Assembly: GCA_027382625.1 (NCBI GenBank) | Contig: JAJKFJ010001763.1 | Location: 1-10,594, forward strand | Direction of reading: 5' to 3' | Length of the DNA stretch: 10,594 bases | Source: Tetmemena sp. SeJ-2015 | Lineage: Eukaryota; Ciliophora; Spirotrichea; Sporadotrichida; Oxytrichidae | In this document: positions 8,521 through 10,594 of the stretch, piece by piece | How positions within the stretch are numbered: position 1 is the stretch's first letter | How the letters are laid out: each line of letters opens with the position of its first letter | Program-made: the position numbers and the translations under genes | The notes under the pieces: generated by a model | The model's database searches: none | Told to the model about the DNA's origin: nothing | The model's input: the letters and a program-made list of their open reading frames with translations, nothing else

Positions 8521-9042
8521 CTCTCCATTTATATTTTTATTCACCGATTTTAATATAAATTCTTACTATAGTTATACTACAGGATGAACTCTTGTAATTT
8601 ATTTCTCTTTGCTTTAAAAAATAAAATATATTTAATCAATATATATGAAACATTTTGTTTTTTTAATTCTGGATAACTTTAATATTTAATTTGGAATAAA
8701 ATATAAATTTGTATGATTTTTATTGTTGTTCTTATTTTAGTAGTAAAAAATAATATTGAATCGATTTTCAATATAAATAATTATAAATGGTCTTAATAAT
8801 AATACCTTAAAAACTTATAAAATTATAAAACAAAAGGTATGCATTAAAGTTAATAGGGAAGATAATAAATTTAATACATTTAATTAACTAGGGAAATAAC
8901 TTCTTCATTAACAATTCAATAGAAGAATTGAGATATAAAATCCTCAGAGTAATAATTTTAAAGAGAAAATTAGTTATTATAAATTAAATTTTCTGAGTCA
9001 TATCATATGATTAATTTTATTCATTTAGGAATATTAGTTTAG

Positions 9043-9118
9043 ATTATCTGACATTAAGAAAATGTTTTAAACATTTTCTAAATTATCATTTGTTTCTATG
9101 ATGACGTTCATAGATAAT
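9043..9118. repeat. Cluster of nested and adjacent palindromes
   Basis: AGAAAATGTTT (9057-9067) and AAACATTTTCT (9069-9079) form an 11-base perfect inverted repeat around one T. Sixteen bases on, TCTATGA (9095-9101) and TCATAGA (9108-9114) pair around TGACGT. Outside both, ATTATCT (9043-9049) pairs with AGATAAT (9112-9118). The inner TGACGTTCA resembles a TGACG-type bZIP site (as-1/CRE-like) with one extra base. A single stem this long is within chance for this composition; three within 76 bases is less so. Confidence 0.5.
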
Positions 9119-9632
9119 TAACTTAAACGCATCTTTTAAATCCGAAATTTTAATAAAAAATATATATTTTCAATATATAAATATGTCCTCTTTTCATTAA
9201 ATATAAATATAAAAATGCAAATGTAAGATAAAATTTTAATTATAGTTTCCTATTAAATATTATTTTAATCATTTCTCCTATTATAATTCTCTATAAAATT
9301 GATAATAACTTACCTCACAAAGATCGGAGTTTTTATAAAAATGTAAATCTGTTTAATTTGAACAGAAATATTATAAAATTGTTTTAAAATAATTGAGTTA
9401 ATTTAGAGAAACTTAAAGTTAAATTTTAAGCATATAAATTATGTTAAAGTTGGAATTCATTCCCTTGAGTTAGGACTAAATTAATATTTATTTCAAAAAT
9501 AAACTAAAATAATCGAAAATGGAGAAAATAAAAAGAAATTTAAAAATATTAAAAAATTTTAGATGTTGAAAAAAAAGGATTTAAAAAGCAAATTTTTTTA
9601 ATTAAAGAAGAAAGCAATAAATTAATCAAATC

Positions 9633-9688
9633 ATATCAGATTCAGAAAATTTAAGAGTTTGATATTCTTAATGTATTAAATCTGATAT
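9633..9688. repeat. Inverted repeat, 10-base perfect arms
   Basis: ATATCAGATT (9633-9642) and AATCTGATAT (9679-9688) are exact reverse complements separated by 36 bases. Each arm contains a C and a G, unusual for stems here. It could be a pair of sites for a dimeric DNA-binding protein or the ends of a very small element (56 bp). Neither is shown, and I see no clear flanking duplication. Confidence 0.5.
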
Positions 9689-9775
9689 TTTATATACAGA
9701 CCTTGCTTTATTAAGAAGAATTTCTCAAGGATTTTATCAAATTTATAATTTATTAAAATTAATATCATTTTGAAA

Positions 9776-9840
9776 GATTTTAAAAATTTTTTTAAAAATC
9801 TCAATTTTTTTAAAAATTTTTTAAATTTTTAAATTTTAAA
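9776..9840. repeat. A/T tract, pure A/T from 9803 to 9840
   Basis: Alternating runs of A and T, with only two C bases after 9780, include a loose palindrome GATTTT...AAAATC at about 9776-9800. Such tracts melt and bend easily and are often seen in matrix-attachment-like or nucleosome-poor DNA. That role is inference only. Confidence 0.7.
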
Positions 9841-10007
9841 CTTTGTTTTTCTTATAAATAAAGCATTTGAATAATGAGTCCATATGTTGTTTAGTTATTC
9901 TAATGAAATTTTTAAATAGAGAAAATTTTATTTTATGCTTAGGTTGTAATTGACTCTCATACTAGTTTGAGATAAATATTTTATTTAAGAGGTGTTAATT
10001 AACTTAG

Positions 10008-10062
10008 TTTTTTTAATTTTTAAAAAAATTTAAAATTTAAAAAAAAATTTAAAATTTTAAAT
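10008..10062. repeat. Pure A/T tract of 55 bases
   Basis: No C or G between 10008 and 10062. It is made of runs of 3 to 9 A or T. Its reverse complement resembles the tract at 9803-9840, so the two form a loose inverted pair about 170 bases apart, although simple A/T runs resemble each other easily. It stands just before the right-hand rise in G+C. Confidence 0.75.
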
Positions 10063-10081
10063 CAGGGGTGAAGTCAAAATT

Positions 10082-10116
10082 GGAGAAATAAATCAATCCA
10101 AAAAGAAAATTTCTCC
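10082..10116. repeat. Hairpin, 8-base arms, at the right compositional boundary
   Basis: GGAGAAAT (10082-10089) pairs perfectly with ATTTCTCC (10109-10116) across 19 bases. Three G-C pairs make it less likely than A/T stems to be chance. It lies exactly where the AT-rich tract gives way to the G+C-richer end block, which would also fit the end of an inserted element. Confidence 0.5.
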
Positions 10117-10118
10117 TA

Positions 10119-10594
10119 ATGCAGGTAATATTTGGGGCCCGTGCCAGAATAATTGGGCTCGATCGAAGACTGCTTGCTCTACTCCTATTTGACCTTGGGG
10201 GATAAAATTTCGACTCGGGGTGGTAGAATTATATCGGAAATAAAAATACGACCGTGCGAAAATATATGAATGGGGGTTTCACTAGAATGCGGACGATGAC
10301 AAAAAGCAAATTAGTGACACTTAATTTCAAAATTGCGCTCTGATTTTTTTTGCTGGCCACGTTCAAAAGAAAACCAAATGATTTTTCTAGAGCCATTTCT
10401 TGATACTGAGCACCCGTTCGAAACGCTTGCAGTAAATTTTCTAGAGCCCTCGGCCACAGCTGAGACTAGATTCTTCGAGAGTTAGGACGCAGTCATCTCT
10501 TTCTACTATCTTTTTCGTGGGCGAAAACTGCAGCTTCAAATGAGAAGAGCTGTTCGATAGGATTGAGCGGGTGAGTACTCTGCGTTGAAGGCAC
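10119..10594. other. G+C-richer right block, unidentified; gene edge or transposon edge
   Basis: Sample lines are 50-53% G+C, with frequent CpG, against about 12-25% in the interior. A 28-codon plus frame runs from ATG at 10119 to TAA at 10203-10205 (MQVIFGARAR... then LDRRLLALLL); the DNA from about 10090 is open in the same frame. The GCAG|GTAAT word at 10121-10129 could be a donor, which would cut that frame. TATA-like AAAATATATGAAT lies at about 10258-10270. GCGG|GTGAGTACT near the end (GT at 10571) is a good donor match. A CT-rich stretch is present at about 10492-10516. These are compatible with the 5' region of a gene running out of the window, or with a transposable element. I recognise neither. 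Confidence 0.35.
10383..10448. repeat. 12-base direct repeat TTTTCTAGAGCC, 54 bp apart
   Basis: TTTTCTAGAGCC occurs at 10383-10394 and 10437-10448. An exact 12-base repeat with balanced composition at this distance is unlikely by chance. The spacer does not align as a longer tandem unit. It may be paired regulatory sites or the remains of a short duplication within a repeat. Confidence 0.65.

Larger units (their letters stand above)
8521..10007. other. AT-rich non-coding DNA, right part
   Basis: No frame of note and no gene. It holds the palindrome cluster at 9043-9118, a 10-base inverted repeat at 9633-9688, a weak stem ATACCTT/AAGGTAT (8802-8840) and the A/T tracts listed separately. Composition falls to a few percent G+C at about 9781-9840. 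Confidence 0.55.

Noticed and set aside
366..10060. Fungal RIP-mutated AT-rich block
   Set aside because: In several sampled 60-base lines, (CpA+TpG)/(ApC+GpT) was about 1 to 2, where RIP would give low values. A few lines were low, so a full computed index would settle it.
366..10060. Organelle, endosymbiont or AT-rich protist coding DNA
   Set aside because: Such genomes are gene-dense with long frames; none over 75 codons exists here and no rRNA or intact tRNA is seen.
5807..10062. Many A/T-only hairpins and palindromes (for example 7810-7825) as functional sites
   Set aside because: With about 80% A+T, stems of up to 10 bases are expected several times by chance, so most were not promoted to findings.
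1..10594. CRISPR array or LTR pair framing the window
   Set aside because: No regularly spaced identical repeats, and the two G+C-richer ends show no visible similarity to each other in either orientation.

Overview
This window looks like nuclear, mostly non-coding DNA from an AT-rich eukaryote. No open frame longer than 75 codons exists on either strand. I recognise no rRNA, intact tRNA, CRISPR array or bacterial operon signals. Hand counts of sample 60-base lines give about 12-25% G+C through most of the interior. A plant with an AT-rich genome would fit: there is a (GA)16 microsatellite, a tRNA-derived Pol III promoter relic, a few plant-like splice signals and mild CpG scarcity. The sequence cannot prove this, and other AT-rich eukaryotes remain possible.

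Layout: bases 1 to about 365 form a 40-43% G+C block full of recurring AAGTT and AAATCG words, probably the edge of a decayed repeat. From about 366 to 10,060 lies a long AT-rich tract, broken by three islands of higher G+C. The first (about 5141-5640) has coding-like short frames on both strands, candidate splice sites, the GA microsatellite and a GC-rich hairpin. The second (about 7150-7352) holds an A-box/B-box tRNA-like element, followed directly by an Asn/Ser-rich then Asp/Glu-rich low-complexity frame. The third (about 8311-8520) carries coding-like fragments broken by stops and a frame change. From about 10,119 to the end the sequence rises to about 50% G+C and looks like the edge of a different unit: a gene 5' region, a transposon or a gene-richer domain.

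Within the AT-rich tract there are two clear local duplications (463-532 and 2547-2604), two or three clusters of imperfect palindromes, and two pure A/T runs (9803-9840 and 10008-10062) near the right-hand compositional boundary. Most hairpins are no better than this base composition gives by chance. Those with longer arms or G/C-containing arms are listed.

There is no gene network to describe. I did not find a convincing new biological system here. The most useful follow-ups are the three islands and the two compositional boundaries.
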